Shown piece after piece: positions 1 to 10,515 of a DNA stretch of 64,000 nucleotides. Position numbers and translations under genes: made by a program. The stretch comes from Diorhabda sublineata (lineage: Eukaryota > Arthropoda > Insecta > Coleoptera > Chrysomelidae). The notes beneath the pieces are model-generated. The model did no database searches and was not told the DNA's origin. It was given only the letters and a program-made list of their open reading frames with translations. Within the stretch, counting starts at the first letter, position 1; every line of letters starts with the position of its first letter. The stretch spans positions 16,137,042-16,201,041 of the forward strand of contig NC_079481.1 in the NCBI RefSeq assembly GCF_026230105.1. The letters run 5' to 3'.

Positions 1-109
1 AAAAGAAAAATATTTTACAAAACACGTAGTTTTAAAATAAAATTGTTGTTGTTTGTTAGGGGTAAGTTGAACAAATCTTAAACATGAGCAAACGTTTATT
101 TTTCATCTA

Positions 110-176
110 CCAACTTGGTATCAGCCAGTGTAATAATTGTGAGTGTTGTGTAAACAGTGTGTTGAGTATGGCATTC
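110..176 (+). repeat. Degenerate end of palindromic MITE family (copy A)
   Basis: This stretch contains the motifs aacttggt, agtgtaataattgtgagtg and gtgtaaacagtgtgttgagta in the same order as the right arm of the better copies near 13.8 and 20.4 kb. Part of the arm, including the acgcgcgtttcg block, is missing. It is a weak, partial copy and its limits are approximate. Confidence 0.5.
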
Positions 177-255
177 ACCAAAAGCTTAAGAGTAAAAAAT
201 AAGGTGAGATAGTTTCAAAAGACGTTTACTAACAAAAATAAGAAGTAATACCCAG

Positions 256-400
256 TTATTACAAAAAGTTTTCAATTATGCGTTCAGATTGAAACAATCT
301 TTCTGGAATGACTCGAATTTTCGTCATACTTTTCATTCATCTCCCACCACAACAGTTTTTCCCTTAACCTATTGGAGAATAATTTGCAGATTTATTCATC
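256..400 (+). repeat. Uninterrupted copy of a duplicated unique-like segment
   Basis: The segment runs from ttattacaaaaagttttcaa through gaattttcgtcatacttttc to cctattggagaataatttgc. The same order of blocks occurs at 1376-1478 and 1940-1998, where a LINE fragment separates them. This left copy therefore looks like the empty-site version of the right one. It encodes nothing that I recognise. Confidence 0.6.
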
Positions 401-429
401 ATTATCAAGCCTCTCAATCCTTTGGATTA

Positions 430-1270
430 TGGCTATCGCTTTTACTGCTTTAAAATCCTCTTTTTAGGTAGATTATTCCTCATTTTCTATTTTTGTTTTC
501 TTTATATTTTATCGTTTGCTTTGGCTGGTTTTGTTATTATTATCCATTCCTTTCAGTTCCGGCATTTCACCCTCTAGTTCTCAATACTAAGTGTCTTCTT
601 CTATTTCGTTTCTCCAAGTTTTTCTTGTCCTGCCTCTTCTCCTTGGCTACAATAGGATCCATTGTGTTACTCTCTTGATCATTCCAGTTGGTTTTCTTCT
701 TATCATATGCTCAGACCAGTTGAATCTACGTGTTTTGTTGTATCTCTCTATATTGTCATTCCCCAGCTCTTTCTCTATTACTTCGTTTTTCTTTGCTCCT
801 GTGTTTGAACCTGTTATAGTTCTTAGAATCTTTCTCTCGATTTTTTCAAATTCTTCTTCTCACCTTTTGTTGATTACTATTGTTTCTATCGCATACTTAT
901 TAGGGTTTTGTGCATTTTTTTGTTTTGTTTGGTTATGTTTTTGTTTTCTAATAGGTTTTTGTTTTTTTCCATAGGTTTGGTAGCCTTTTTGTAACCTTTC
1001 TCTTAATCTGTCTCTTGATGTTATTCATAGATAGTTAAAGGTAGATACTATTACAAAATTATAAATATATAATATATATAAACAAAATATATTGCTCTCT
1101 CTTCTGGTTTACGCCCTATTTTCATATATTTTGTTTTTTCTTCATTTATTTCCAGACTGCAATTTCTTATTTCTTCTTCTAATTTGTTGAGCACCTTCAT
1201 TAATTTTCCATTTGCTATAGTTACATCAACTGTTTATGCTACTATCTGTATTACGTCTGTTATAAAGTTG
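430..1270 (-). mobile_element. Non-LTR retrotransposon fragment (RT palm/thumb and C-terminal tail)
   Basis: Read on the minus strand, this is the 3' half of a LINE reverse transcriptase. At about 1250-1100 the frame gives LEEEIRNCSLEINEEKTKYM, the usual segment after the catalytic YADD that ends in the 'K-T-K-M' motif. At about 870-600 it gives RKILRTITG and then FNWSEHMIRRKPTGMIKRV, followed by an Arg-rich RGRTRKTW segment, which is the conserved C-terminal tail of RTE/R2-like clades. Stops and frameshifts are present, and an AT-rich insertion near 1040-1095 separates the two parts. The plus-strand frame at 493-974, which looks like a hydrophobic membrane protein, is only the complement of this element. 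No YADD box, endonuclease or 5' end remains. Confidence 0.85.
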
Positions 1271-1375
1271 TTATTCTGTAATCCTGCGTTTCTCATAAAG
1301 CCTTGTTAACATTGTATGCATTTTTTCTAATGTTATCCTTTAGAATATCAATTTAATAGCAAAAAAAGATATAAT

Positions 1376-1998
1376 ACCGTTATTACAAAAAGGTTTCAAT
1401 GACGCGCTTAAATTAACGCAAAACTATTTCTTGAAGCAAATTTTGGTTGAAATAACTTGAATTTTCGTCATACTTTTCCTCAGATATGATTTTAGGGGTA
1501 TTATATATACTGCACCCCAAAGGATCTATTGTATTCTTGCTATGTGCTCACTGTTTATAGCTGATCTATTAGTCCACTCCTTACATAACGTTCAGTATAT
1601 GGGGTGACCAAAGATTTTCAATATCGATTTCATACGCACTCAGGTGTTATTCTTTGGAGTTTCGCAGGGTTTTGCACTTCGAGAAATGTGGATAGAGTTT
1701 TCTTCTTCTACGTAACAAAATATGCACATTGTTAACGCTAACAGTTGAGGCGAAAATGCATTGGCAATACCCCTGCTAATATTCGTAGGTCGTTTTTACT
1801 TAGAATGATACATTCAATAGATCTTCTTTGGTTATAGTTTTCCTGTAGTATTTTTACCTTTTTCAGTTCCTGTAGATTATCTCAGATTTTTCCCATCTAC
1901 ATCCTGTGTTCGTGTTTTTTCTATTAGAGCCTATTCTACAAATTCACCACATCAGTGTTTCCTTTAACCTATTGGAGTATAATTTGCAGATTTATTGC
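1376..1998 (+). repeat. Interrupted second copy of the 256-400 segment
   Basis: Blocks 1376-1478 (ttattacaaaaaggtttcaa to cgtcatacttttc) and 1940-1998 (caccacatcag to aatttgcagatttatt) match 256-340 and 345-400 in order and orientation. The roughly 460 bp between them is absent from the left copy and contains the LINE fragment at 1490-1850. This shows the LINE piece to be a later insertion. Confidence 0.6.
1490..1850 (-). mobile_element. Non-LTR retrotransposon C-terminal tail (RNase H-distal region)
   Basis: On the minus strand the frames give LSKNDLRILAGVL, then a Cys-containing stretch (CAYFVTEEENSIHIF after one shift) and YEIDIENLWSPHI. This matches the tail that follows RNase H in Jockey/CR1-like elements: a leucine-rich 'LRxLxGxLTGHC' helix, a C-x-x-C knuckle next to 'EEE..xHxL', and a final helix. 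The second Cys of the knuckle is not visible, and stops and frameshifts abound. Only the last 110 or so codons survive. It lies inside a segment present without it at 256-400, so it is a separate insertion from the LINE fragment at 430-1270. Confidence 0.7.
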
Positions 1999-1999
1999 A

Positions 2000-3640
2000 A
2001 AGTACTCGTCCCAAATAGGTATCAACCCATTCGAAGTTCTATTTTCAGAAAAATAAGTTCAATTCATCGTCATAGGTATGAAAATTAGTGTACAGTGACT
2101 CATTCCCAATATTCCTACTGGTGTGAAATAAGTCACTTTCTTTGTTTGTTAAAGGAATAGTCCAGGAGATTTTTACATACACCCTTAGTTAATTTGGGAA
2201 AATGTTTTCTCGTAGCAGCGAACGCGAGAATAAATAATTACCATTTTGAATTGTTCTATTTTCAAATTCTATTAAAAAAATCATATTGACCTTTTCAACG
2301 ATTTGAATAGTATGTACAATTCTTTATTAAAACGTATAATGTCAGCAGTGTCGTGAAAAGCTTGAGATTAGAATTGTGTATAAAAACATTTCCATGCTTT
2401 CAAAGTAACTAATTAGCTTCCAGCGAGTCTCATAAAAAAATAATATGAATGTTATTTTCTGTTTATAATAAAAAATAAAAATAGCATACATTTCATATGT
2501 ATGTTATAAACAGATATAGATAGGACTTTCATGAAGTTCCTTCACAACTTCTGGATTGAATTAAGCCGAAGGCATATAGTTTTTTCATTGATAATTTATT
2601 TTGATCATTCAAACTATGCCTCTTTTAAAATATTATATGTACATTACATGTACAGTTTCCATGGCCTATTCCAATAATGGGCAATTTTCGTAGATATGGA
2701 CAGTTGAATTAAAAAATCATCTCGATGGGCCGATTCAATATGAAAAGCTTGAGAAAAAATTGATTATTTTTCAGAAGAGTATGGACAAATGAAACGGTCA
2801 CTAAGCTTCTAAAAGCTATTCATACTGTTATAGAAACTGGGAAGAGCTGATCGTAATAGTGAAGTTAAATGCTGGTCGGTCAATTTGTTTATAACACGTT
2901 TTTGAGAAGCTCTTTAGAAGAAAATACCTGCTCACATGTACAAACATCGCAATTATCTTTTGCGCATGAATTTAAAGATTAGAATACTTCTTGTTGACAG
3001 TATCTTGTGTTATAGTTCTTCCAATATCAATTGCAGATTATAAAAAACTCTTGCCGATAATTTTGTTTGATCTGCCATAGGCTTAAATACCTCATTTTCG
3101 TTGTCCATAACGATTACTGATTGTTGTGGAATGTTAAATAAAAGCTGTTCATTATTTTTCATTTCTTAATTTGGTATGAGTACCGTGCGTACTTATGACA
3201 TATTAATTGTTTCTTGTATAACTGATTTCTGCAATTGATATTGGAAAAACTATAAAAGAATTTGAGCAGTTGCCGATCCTCATATCCTCCATACTCCATC
3301 CAGCGCTATAATTAGAAACAGAAAGTATCCAGATCCATTATTGTTAAGATTTTTTGACAGACGTTTTTATTGATATTTATACATCATTGGTAAAGTTAAA
3401 TTTATTAAACTGTAAAACTTAAGCCGACTGCGCTTATGCCGAATTATTGCCAGAAAACTTTGGAATCTTTTATGAAGAAACACATGCAAATAATAAAAGT
3501 TATTATTATTATTATTATATTAGAAATATGTTAAAAATCTTCCACACGGAAAAGTACTTTTAGTGTATTTTACAGAACAATCAATAACGACGAAGTCCTC
3601 AAGTTTATGAAGTTATTATTAGATGCATGTTGTGAATGAA
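2000..3640. other. No recognisable gene; one ATT microsatellite
   Basis: AT-rich sequence without open frames of note. A short (ATT)n tract lies at 3501-3520. A small hairpin (tctgtttataa near 2458 and its complement near 2505) is present. I could not assign a family to anything here. Confidence 0.5.
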
Positions 3641-3649
3641 TAAAATGTT

Positions 3650-3920
3650 GAAATAAGTAAGAAAAGTTGCCTGAACTTCGATTCTCGAAAAGTCAAGAAT
3701 TTTGACTAAATGAAAAATGGAACGAAATTGTCTATGGATAAGTTCTCGTGAAAAAATAATAACAAACTTAATAACAAGATCAAGTTGATATCCAGAGCAG
3801 ATTTGTAAACAGCTTCTTAATGTATGACACAGAGCAGAAACACAACTTCGTTCCAGGAAAGGATTTCTTAGATAGTCCCTGTCATATTCGGGGCTCCATC
3901 AGTGTTAGTTTTGTAAATTC
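3650..3920 (-). mobile_element. Faint hAT-type transposase remnant
   Basis: The minus strand reads NTDGAPNMTG at about 3895, then a Cys/His-containing VIH, and after frameshifts LIHRQFRSIF near 3700. In hAT transposases and their ZBED-like relatives a 'C-T-D-G-A-P-x-M-x-G' motif is followed by an 'H-C-x-I-H-x-E' motif and an 'N-x-I-x..L-x-H-R-x-F' segment, in that order and at about this spacing. The frame is interrupted by at least two stops and two shifts. The DGAP motif is the strongest part; the rest is suggestive. No inverted repeats were found. Confidence 0.45.
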
Positions 3921-3924
3921 TGTC

Positions 3925-4735
3925 TTATCCTTTTGTCCTTCCCTATAATGAATGCAAATAAGTCAACTCTTCGGTAACACAAAAATTGTCTTAGGAATAG
4001 TTGTTCCAGTTATGTCATTCAGCATATTTCATTCATCGCAAAAGACTAGAATTTCAATTCACTTACCTTTGACTATAGTTATCATCATCAATTCAATTCT
4101 AGATTGTTTTCCTAGACAAACTTACTGTCTCAAAATAATTTTTTTTGGAAGACGCAATATGTCACATACTTGAATTATACTTTAAAGATTGAACAAATTT
4201 TTCACCAGAGAATGCTATGTTACTTTATGCAATATTGTATGCTACAACTTAACTGTCATATGTATAGCTGGCTTTTGAGAAAAGCTTTGTTTTAGAGTTT
4301 CCGCTGTTCTTCGGTCACAGTTTCATAAATGGCGTTATTATATTTTATTATGAAGTGTCGTGAGAGGTTAAATCCCTTGAATGAAGCTATGGAAATGAGA
4401 CACACAGGTTACTGGTAAGTGCAAAACTAAGTCCATTCAGATTTCAAAGTGCGATAATATGAATAAACATTTCATTCTTTACTTGGTATGAATATCAAAA
4501 AACACTATTAACAAAAAATTTACGATGTTAGTTCACTAATTTGTTAATACGTATCAAATCGCAACTAAATTAGTAGAGCTGCAATTTGAAGTATCGTGAA
4601 AATTTTCGAAGTGATATCAACTAGAAATTAACAACAAAGTGGCCCAGCAAACATTGTATCTAATGATGAAGTGGGGCTTTACTCCAATTTTTTTTGCACC
4701 AAGACCCTTCTGGAGGGTGAATTAAGATACTATTT
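3925..4735. other. No recognisable gene
   Basis: A 73-codon plus-strand frame (3952-4173) has no family resemblance that I can see and lacks coding-like composition. Otherwise only AT-rich sequence is seen. Confidence 0.5.
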
Positions 4736-4739
4736 TTTG

Positions 4740-5272
4740 GTTTATTTACCCATGGAAAAAGTGGTTTAAATTATGCAGTTCGCAATTTATTTTTGATCTT
4801 CGGGAGTAACAAGAAATCATTGGGTGCCAACTAATTGAACTAATGCCCAGGTATGCCTTAATCTCACGGTATGTAACATAACAATCTTGCAGTAGTAGTT
4901 TATGTCTATCATCGATGGTTTCTGGCGCAACAGCCGATTTTAGACGACATTCACGAAATTCATTCCGTAGCGAAGCGAGACCACGATTGAATTCGGAAAA
5001 CCAGAAAAACACGGTGCCTAGAGATGGTGCTTCATTACCAAAATTCAAAGCGAGTAAATCGGCAACTGTTGTTGGTTTAATCCACATTGAAAGTTATAGT
5101 AAATCAAAATTTTTGCGATTCAATTCAATTTTTTGACCAAGATCAATATTTCAAGTATCTCAAATAGTACTCGTATGACATTCACCATTAAAAATGTCAA
5201 ACTTTCTTAGGGCAATGTCAGATTTGATATCAGTGTTGCCATATATCAAATCTTAAGTAGCAGCCCTCGTAT
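4740..5272 (-). mobile_element. mariner element, 5' part (mellifera-like)
   Basis: The minus strand from about 5090 encodes the N-terminal DNA-binding half of a mariner transposase: LALNFGNEAPSLGTVFFWF, then LASLRNEFRECRLKSAV and the second helix-turn-helix CYVTYREIKAYLGIS. The recognisable protein stops near 4800, before any catalytic Asp. Upstream, the sequence complementary to 5253-5272 reads ggtatacgagggctgctact, a typical mariner terminal inverted repeat; the same motif ends the mariner copies near 24.29 and 28.61 kb. This copy therefore keeps its 5' end and has lost the catalytic and 3' parts. The plus-strand frame at 4915-5136 is its shadow. Confidence 0.85.
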
Positions 5273-5329
5273 ACCTCCTCTCTTAAAAATATTACTGGAG
5301 TACTAAAACAACCCTGAGATTATCAGCAA

Positions 5330-5860
5330 AACGGTAAGTTTTATCATAAAAATATCCTTGACATAAATTGTAGATCATAAAATTATTTACAAGAAACGTA
5401 TTAATACTTTTTTTTCCTAAGAGCCACCGTTTCTGAGATATAACGATTGAAAAATTTTTAAAAGTTATAATGTTTCAGATTTACTGAACTTACTCGTATT
5501 TAATGGATATAATTGCACGAGAAATACCAAAGCTGCACAACAACATCCTCGAACTTTTTCGAAAATTGAGAATTAATTTGATGATCTTATGACAGTTCCA
5601 ACCAGTCAACAGAAATTTTTTACAAATACTCACAAGTCTCGGTTCATTTCAATGTTGTAAGGAAAGTTTACTGCTGAAAATATATTGGTGAAACCGTTAA
5701 ATACAACAACTTTTACATTTTTTTGAATCATTATATCTCAGAAACGGTGGCTCGTAGGAAAAAAGTATCCACACATTTTTTGTGAATAATTTTATGATCT
5801 ATAATTTTTGTCTGAAGTGTTTTTATGAGAAAACTGATAATCGCGAAAAACTCATTTTTT
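5330..5860. repeat. Element with about 150 bp inverted-repeat arms
   Basis: The left arm (about 5322-5490) and right arm (about 5690-5862) are inverted copies. Shared blocks include gccaccgtttctgagatata, tagatcataaaattatt and the tcataaaaa/gattatcag end. The 200 bp centre has no open frame. It looks like a foldback or MITE-type nonautonomous DNA element; no clear target duplication was found. A 'gacctttgac' motif just outside the right arm also occurs in the right arm of the element at 42.1-43.7 kb. Confidence 0.65.
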
Positions 5861-5869
5861 TGACCTTTG

Positions 5870-6615
5870 ACTTAAAATAAATTTTTTTCCATACACAGAA
5901 ATGATGAGAGCATTCAAATTCTATGTTGAATTATATTTTAAACAATTTTACTGCTTTTCAGCTTGGCGGGAATTTATGTAACTTCGAATGTCTAAATTGA
6001 TCCGATTATAAGGTTAACTGTAGGCCACAATAAATCTATAAACGTGCATTTCAAAACAATCAAAACACACGTACCATTAGAATATGTTAGTGACGTACAA
6101 TATATAATTGTAATAAAGGATGATATTAGAAAAACCTTAAATGAATAAACTATCCACAGATATATAAAATCGCAGCGAACTTATAAACAATAATGGAAAC
6201 CCTCAGGAAACCGGCAAAATGGGAGTTCGTGGATGGTGGAGGGTAGGACAGGAAAAATAGCAGAAAAAACCAAAAAATTCAAACTCTTTAAACTTTAGTT
6301 TAAAAAGAAAATTATTGGAGCTTGGATTGACTCACCACAATAACTGAATCAAAGAGCGGTTACTATTCCTATCGGAATATACAACCCAATATTGCTATCA
6401 TTGTACTCACGGACCAATGTGTTGACAGAGATCAGTAAACATAATATAGTGTAAGCGCTATTAAATGTGTAAGTTGAAAATATTTCAGTGATTTGAAGAT
6501 ATGGTTTTATTAAATTCCCACTGATTAGAGGACCTCACCCTTCTGCATCACGACCCTTCAATAACTACACTAGTTGTAAGCGATAGGTAACAGAGAGGCA
6601 ACGTCTATTTTATTT
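5870..6615. other. No recognisable gene
   Basis: AT-rich with a slightly GC-richer patch near 6190-6260 (gtggatggtggagggtagg). No open frame or repeat was identified. Confidence 0.5.
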
Positions 6616-6619
6616 TTTT

Positions 6620-6995
6620 GACTAAATTTGAACGTTTTAAACACCATTTATGACACTTTAGTTATTTAACAACCCGTTTCCCATTTAGATAAATATTCAA
6701 TTCACAGAGATTGGAACAAAATACCAATCTAGTTTCTGCCACTTATACTTTTCGATTGTAAAACTAAGTTTCTGGAAATAAATCTACCGTTTGTTCAAAC
6801 TTTTAAAGCAATTCGAGTAGACAGGTGCCAATTTACAACAGACGGAAATTGGAAAATTTTCTTCTTCTCTGTGTCGTTAACTAAACAAGTAGAGTCGTAA
6901 AAATGGCACAACAATTTTGATTATTTAAAATTTCAATGTCAATCCACTTTATTGCGTTTATTTGCAGAGACGAGCTTCGAAACTTTACTCCTTTA
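6620..6995 (-). repeat. Dispersed repeat, inverted relative to 39015-39400
   Basis: The reverse complement aligns along its whole length with 39015-39400. Shared blocks include gttgtgccatttttacgact, attgaaattttaaat, gttgtaaattgg and tgtttaaaacg. Both copies are diverged. Neither has an open frame, so this is an unclassified dispersed repeat of about 380 bp. Confidence 0.6.
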
Positions 6996-6999
6996 TTAT

Positions 7000-8030
7000 T
7001 TATTTCATTGATTTATGAGATCAGAATAGATCAGGATGCAGGTGGTATATTATGATAATTAGTTTTCAGTATTTGCTAATTTTAATAACCTTTTGTGTCC
7101 GTTAGACAGAACTCACAGTGATCAAAATGATTTTTTGTCATAGGATCAGATAATGTCACAGATATCCTGTCGCCTTTCATCTACTAATAAAAAGCCACAT
7201 TACAAATTACACATCACATGTTAGAAGCCTACTTTTATCTTGGTCACGCGAAATGCAGAAAGAGATGTAGTAGTCTTTCGATAAATATCTGTGATTTTAG
7301 TATGGAAAGTGAACAAATATAACCAAAACACTTGTCATGTTCGAAATTACTGAAGTATACAACACCACCCTTCGAACATGGATTAGCGCAGGAATGTTTT
7401 ACGAAAATCATGAAAATAGTGGATGATTCCATGTTTTGCTGTACAAAAGTGAGAGATGGTGTCATATTATTTGAATAACAATATGGCTTGATTCTATTAA
7501 CAATAATTTGCTTGTTGTTGACGAATTAACGTAAATTAGTAGAATTGTTCTCACAACAATTTGGGAAGTTCATTTAAGGAAAGTTTTAATGAGATATTTA
7601 AAGCTGCATTTGGATGAAAGTATGAAAATATAACAAAACGGCGCTTTACAATTACTTAATTTATATATTAAATACGTGGAATGATACTGATTAGTGGAAG
7701 TTCTCTATCAATAATAGTTTATATAAACTTCCTTATATTTACAGGAGTAGGGGCTTCATTTGTTAAAATCGGATGGAGTGTCTTTCAGAGAAGTTTTTTT
7801 ATTCTTTTTTCGAAGATATCTTTTTTTCGAATAATGAATTTATTTCGGATTTTAGGGAGATATCTAAGTAGATATTCGATAGGTACTTTTCAATAGTATT
7901 CCTCACAGTTGTTGAAGTATACACACTATTAACAAGTATAATGTATTAAGTCTAAGCCTGATGTATCTTCATAAATATGTATAAATATACCTTGGACTGA
8001 TAGAGTAACCAATACGGAGGTACCGAGAAG
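7000..8030. other. No recognisable gene; one short hairpin
   Basis: A perfect 10 bp inverted repeat (catgttcgaa 7336-7345, ttcgaacatg 7371-7380) encloses 25 bases. The 73-codon minus-strand frame over it has no recognisable motif. The plus frame at 7681-7896 is Phe/Ile-rich and AT-driven. Confidence 0.5.
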
Positions 8031-8034
8031 AATT

Positions 8035-8330
8035 TAGAATAAAGATTTAAAATTGCTTGTAACTAGTAAGAAAAGAAAAGCGTCCTACCTAGGCCATATA
8101 TTTCGGAATAAAACATACGGTTTGCTACAGCTTATCGTGGAAGGCAAGATAGCAGGTGGGTGAGTGTTAAGTAGAAAGAAAAAATCCTGGCTGGAAAACC
8201 TACGCGAATGGTTCCAAATACCAGAAGCTTCGAATATAATTCATGCGGCGCAAAATAGAGAAGTCTATCAAATGATGGCCAGCCTTCGGTAGAAGACGGC
8301 ACTAAAGAAAAGAAAGAAGGACCTACGAGA
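8035..8330 (+). mobile_element. RTE-like LINE, C-terminal tail
   Basis: The plus strand reads KRKASYLGHIFRNKTYGL, then LLQLIVEGKIAGG and, in the same frame after a stop, KKSWLENLREWFQI followed by NREVYQMMASL. This is the characteristic end of RTE/BovB-like reverse transcriptases in insects: 'SYLGHxxRxxxYxLLQLIxxGKIxGxR', then 'SWLxNxRxW'. The same tail occurs in the longer copy near 19.0 kb, which extends upstream to the thumb. Only the last 90 or so codons are present, as expected for a 5'-truncated insertion. The following 60 bases probably belong to its 3' UTR. Confidence 0.85.
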
Positions 8331-8369
8331 CCTCTCGCAAGGATACCTGCCTACACACGGATCCTAGGC

Positions 8370-8935
8370 AGGTGTAATTCTTATTCAATAAAGACGTGAG
8401 GATTCTGGTCGTTCCAATACACGCAGTTATGTCCATTGACCGTACCATTCAGCTTGGAGGTTCCTTCATCTAACCACAAAAGGTAATGCTGGAACTGCGG
8501 ATAATACTGACTTTATCCCAGGTAACACTCGCAAAATTCCAATATGCGATCGAAATCATTGTCGTGAAGTGCGTGGAGGAAACGCGGATGTAAACTCGAT
8601 AGTGAATGCGTTTCAGCAATCGTTGTGAAGAACGATCGGATATTTGGAGTTCTCCCCAAAGCCACACTGTAGATTGGTTTGGCTGCTTCACTAACGCCAG
8701 CGCCGCTGTTTTCCTAGTTTCGTTAGTTGTTACAGATACCGGTCGTCTGCAACGCGGCGCGTCAGCAACAGAGCCCGTCTTTAGGAAGTTCTGGTATGTC
8801 TTCCACACTATTGAACGATTTGGTAGCGGCGACTTCGGAAATTGTTGTTGAAATTTGGTAAACATGGCTTTTATTATCCGAGTTCTTAAGCATATACGAC
8901 GTAACAAAGAACTCTACCTTGAAGTTTGAACTTGG
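8370..8935 (-). mobile_element. Tc/IS630-type transposase, N-terminal two thirds
   Basis: Minus strand. Near 8920-8850 is the start of the first helix-turn-helix (EFFVTSYMLKNSDN), then FPKSPLPNRSIVWKTYQNF, KTGSVADAPRCRRP (the GRPR-like linker), a second HTH (ALALVKQPNQSTV, QISDRSSQRLL) and, after a frameshift, a region resembling 'DxDRxxxFC' followed near 8440 by a 'DEGTF'-like motif and NGHNCVYWNDQNPHV. The order and the 'WSDEATFxLNG..NRHNxxYW' pattern are those of an insect Tc-type DDE transposase family. The first Asp appears as the D of DEGTF. Everything after the first catalytic block is missing. It contains at least two frameshifts. Confidence 0.8.
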
Positions 8936-8949
8936 AATCATTCTGAAAA

Positions 8950-9030
8950 CGCACGACACGTTGCCAGATTTATGAGCGTTGCCGGACTTATGCCGATTTT
9001 TTGAGAGCATTGCCTGACTTATGTCGGCCT
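8950..9030. repeat. Short imperfect tandem repeat
   Basis: Three copies of a unit like gttgccggacttatg (8960, 8978 and 9010 approximately) occur with variable spacers. The repeat gives the KSGNAHKSGN pattern in a minus-strand frame. It lies just outside the transposase fragment. Confidence 0.5.
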
Positions 9031-9034
9031 CTAT

Positions 9035-9945
9035 ATTAATCGATGTTTATTTAATATTACTGGTGTTTTACGAAATTTGGTAAACCTTACGTGAACTGAT
9101 TTAGTTTCGTTGTCACGAAAACTTCATATTGTTGGTAGTTTTAATCAAAAAATTCTCTTGTATTGAGTAAATTTGAGAACTGTGTTAAAATTTATGTACA
9201 TTTTTTGCGGTCTCACACACTTGTATAATGGAAAATATAATGAGAAAGAACCATTAATAATATGGAAAATAGAGAAAATCTTATCGAAATATGAGACGAA
9301 TTGCGTATTTTTTAATATTTGGAGAGCTTGCCATAACCTATATACGACGTAATAAATTTGATAATTAAGCTTTCGGTTTCTCGAATGTAAAGTACATTAC
9401 GAGAAGCAGATTCTCATCTAATTATTTTATGAAAGCGCATTAACTTTAATGGTTCAAAAATACATTAAATGCCTAATAAAATCTGTAATCAATATCGGGA
9501 GTAAAATAAAATAAAACCAAAAAATATAAGCACAACTTCATTATTTTGATGTTGTAGAACATGCAGAATTGATGATAGTCTTACAAAGTAACTCAAATGG
9601 AGAAAATGAGAATGAAAGAAAAGGATATAATTTATCATAAAATAAAATATTCGCGTTTTTCTGTATTTTTTATGTCCACGATGGAAAAGTACTGATATTT
9701 TGTTCAAAATTTATACACAGGAGTTTTCCGAGAGACACAATTCATTTGTCAAATTGAGTTTTACCTGAAATAAAACTTGTCTAATTTCACGTGTTATAAG
9801 TAAATATGATTGTATATTGTTTTCGACAGTCGTTTTGGCTTTATAGTCACTCTGCATCTATACCTAGAAGGGAAAAGATGATATCGATTCGATTTCAATT
9901 GGCAAGTGATTGTGCATTTTGTTGAATTGTAAAATATTGAGTCCT
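9035..9945. other. No recognisable gene
   Basis: AT-rich. The 72-codon minus frame at 9489-9707 shows no motif. A short sequence, tatatacgacgtaa, occurs at about 8892 and 9340, a minor repeat. Confidence 0.5.
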
Positions 9946-9949
9946 AAGC

Positions 9950-10400
9950 TAATTCCGAACGTGGAGTAGGTAGGTGCTCGACGTAGACAGCCGTGCAACA
10001 TCCTTTCTGAAATTGGAAAATCGTGATTACGAATTGGGCAAACGGATTCAAAGATTAATAAGAAAGGAAGAGTCAGAAGTCCCTGCAGTGAGCCCTGCTA
10101 TTTAGTCCGAGTAAATATCTAACAGCTCTCTTTTGTAGTTTGAAGATTCGCTCAGCACTTAATTATCCCAGAAGGGGAGGGCGTATCGGAGATAACTAAA
10201 CAGGAGGAATTTAATTTCTTAGATGACGCGGCAATATATAACTCCCATTTCAAGGAATTGTCCACAACAAGCCCTAAGAATACCTAGAAGATATTTTGTA
10301 CAAGACTCTATATCTTATTATTCTGCTTCCAAAATACATTTCCAAAGGACGCTATTTTTTGTGTCCCACTTACCTAGGCATAAGTACGACTCCTTCAAGG
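9950..10400 (-). mobile_element. LINE reverse transcriptase, C-terminal fragment (CR1/Jockey-like)
   Basis: Reading the minus strand, frames give VDNSLKWELYI and KKLNSSC near 10270-10200, then RYALPFWDN near 10150 and KLQKRAVRYLLGLSSRAHCR near 10110-10060. This order (a 'LGxxxDxxLxWxxHI' segment, an 'LSSxCFxLR' helix, 'YGxxxWGN', then 'LQKRAxRxIxGLxxRxSCR') is typical of the region after the RT palm in CR1- and RTE-like LINEs. Frames change at least three times. The RT catalytic box and all upstream domains are lost. The plus frame at 10223-10444 is a shadow. Confidence 0.75.
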
Positions 10401-10515
10401 TATTTAAGTATTTTAGCAAAATGAGCAGGATAATCGCAAAATAGATGCTCCGCTGTTAATTGTTGATATATAGCAGTTTGAGTTTAAATAAGTACAATGG
10501 AAATATATCACACAA

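Noticed and set aside
493..974. Hydrophobic plus-strand frames resembling a membrane protein
   Set aside because: They are the complement of the LINE tail at 430-1270; the minus strand carries clear retrotransposon motifs.
8606..8851. 81-codon plus frame with Arg/Cys motifs
   Set aside because: Complement of the Tc-type transposase HTH region on the minus strand.
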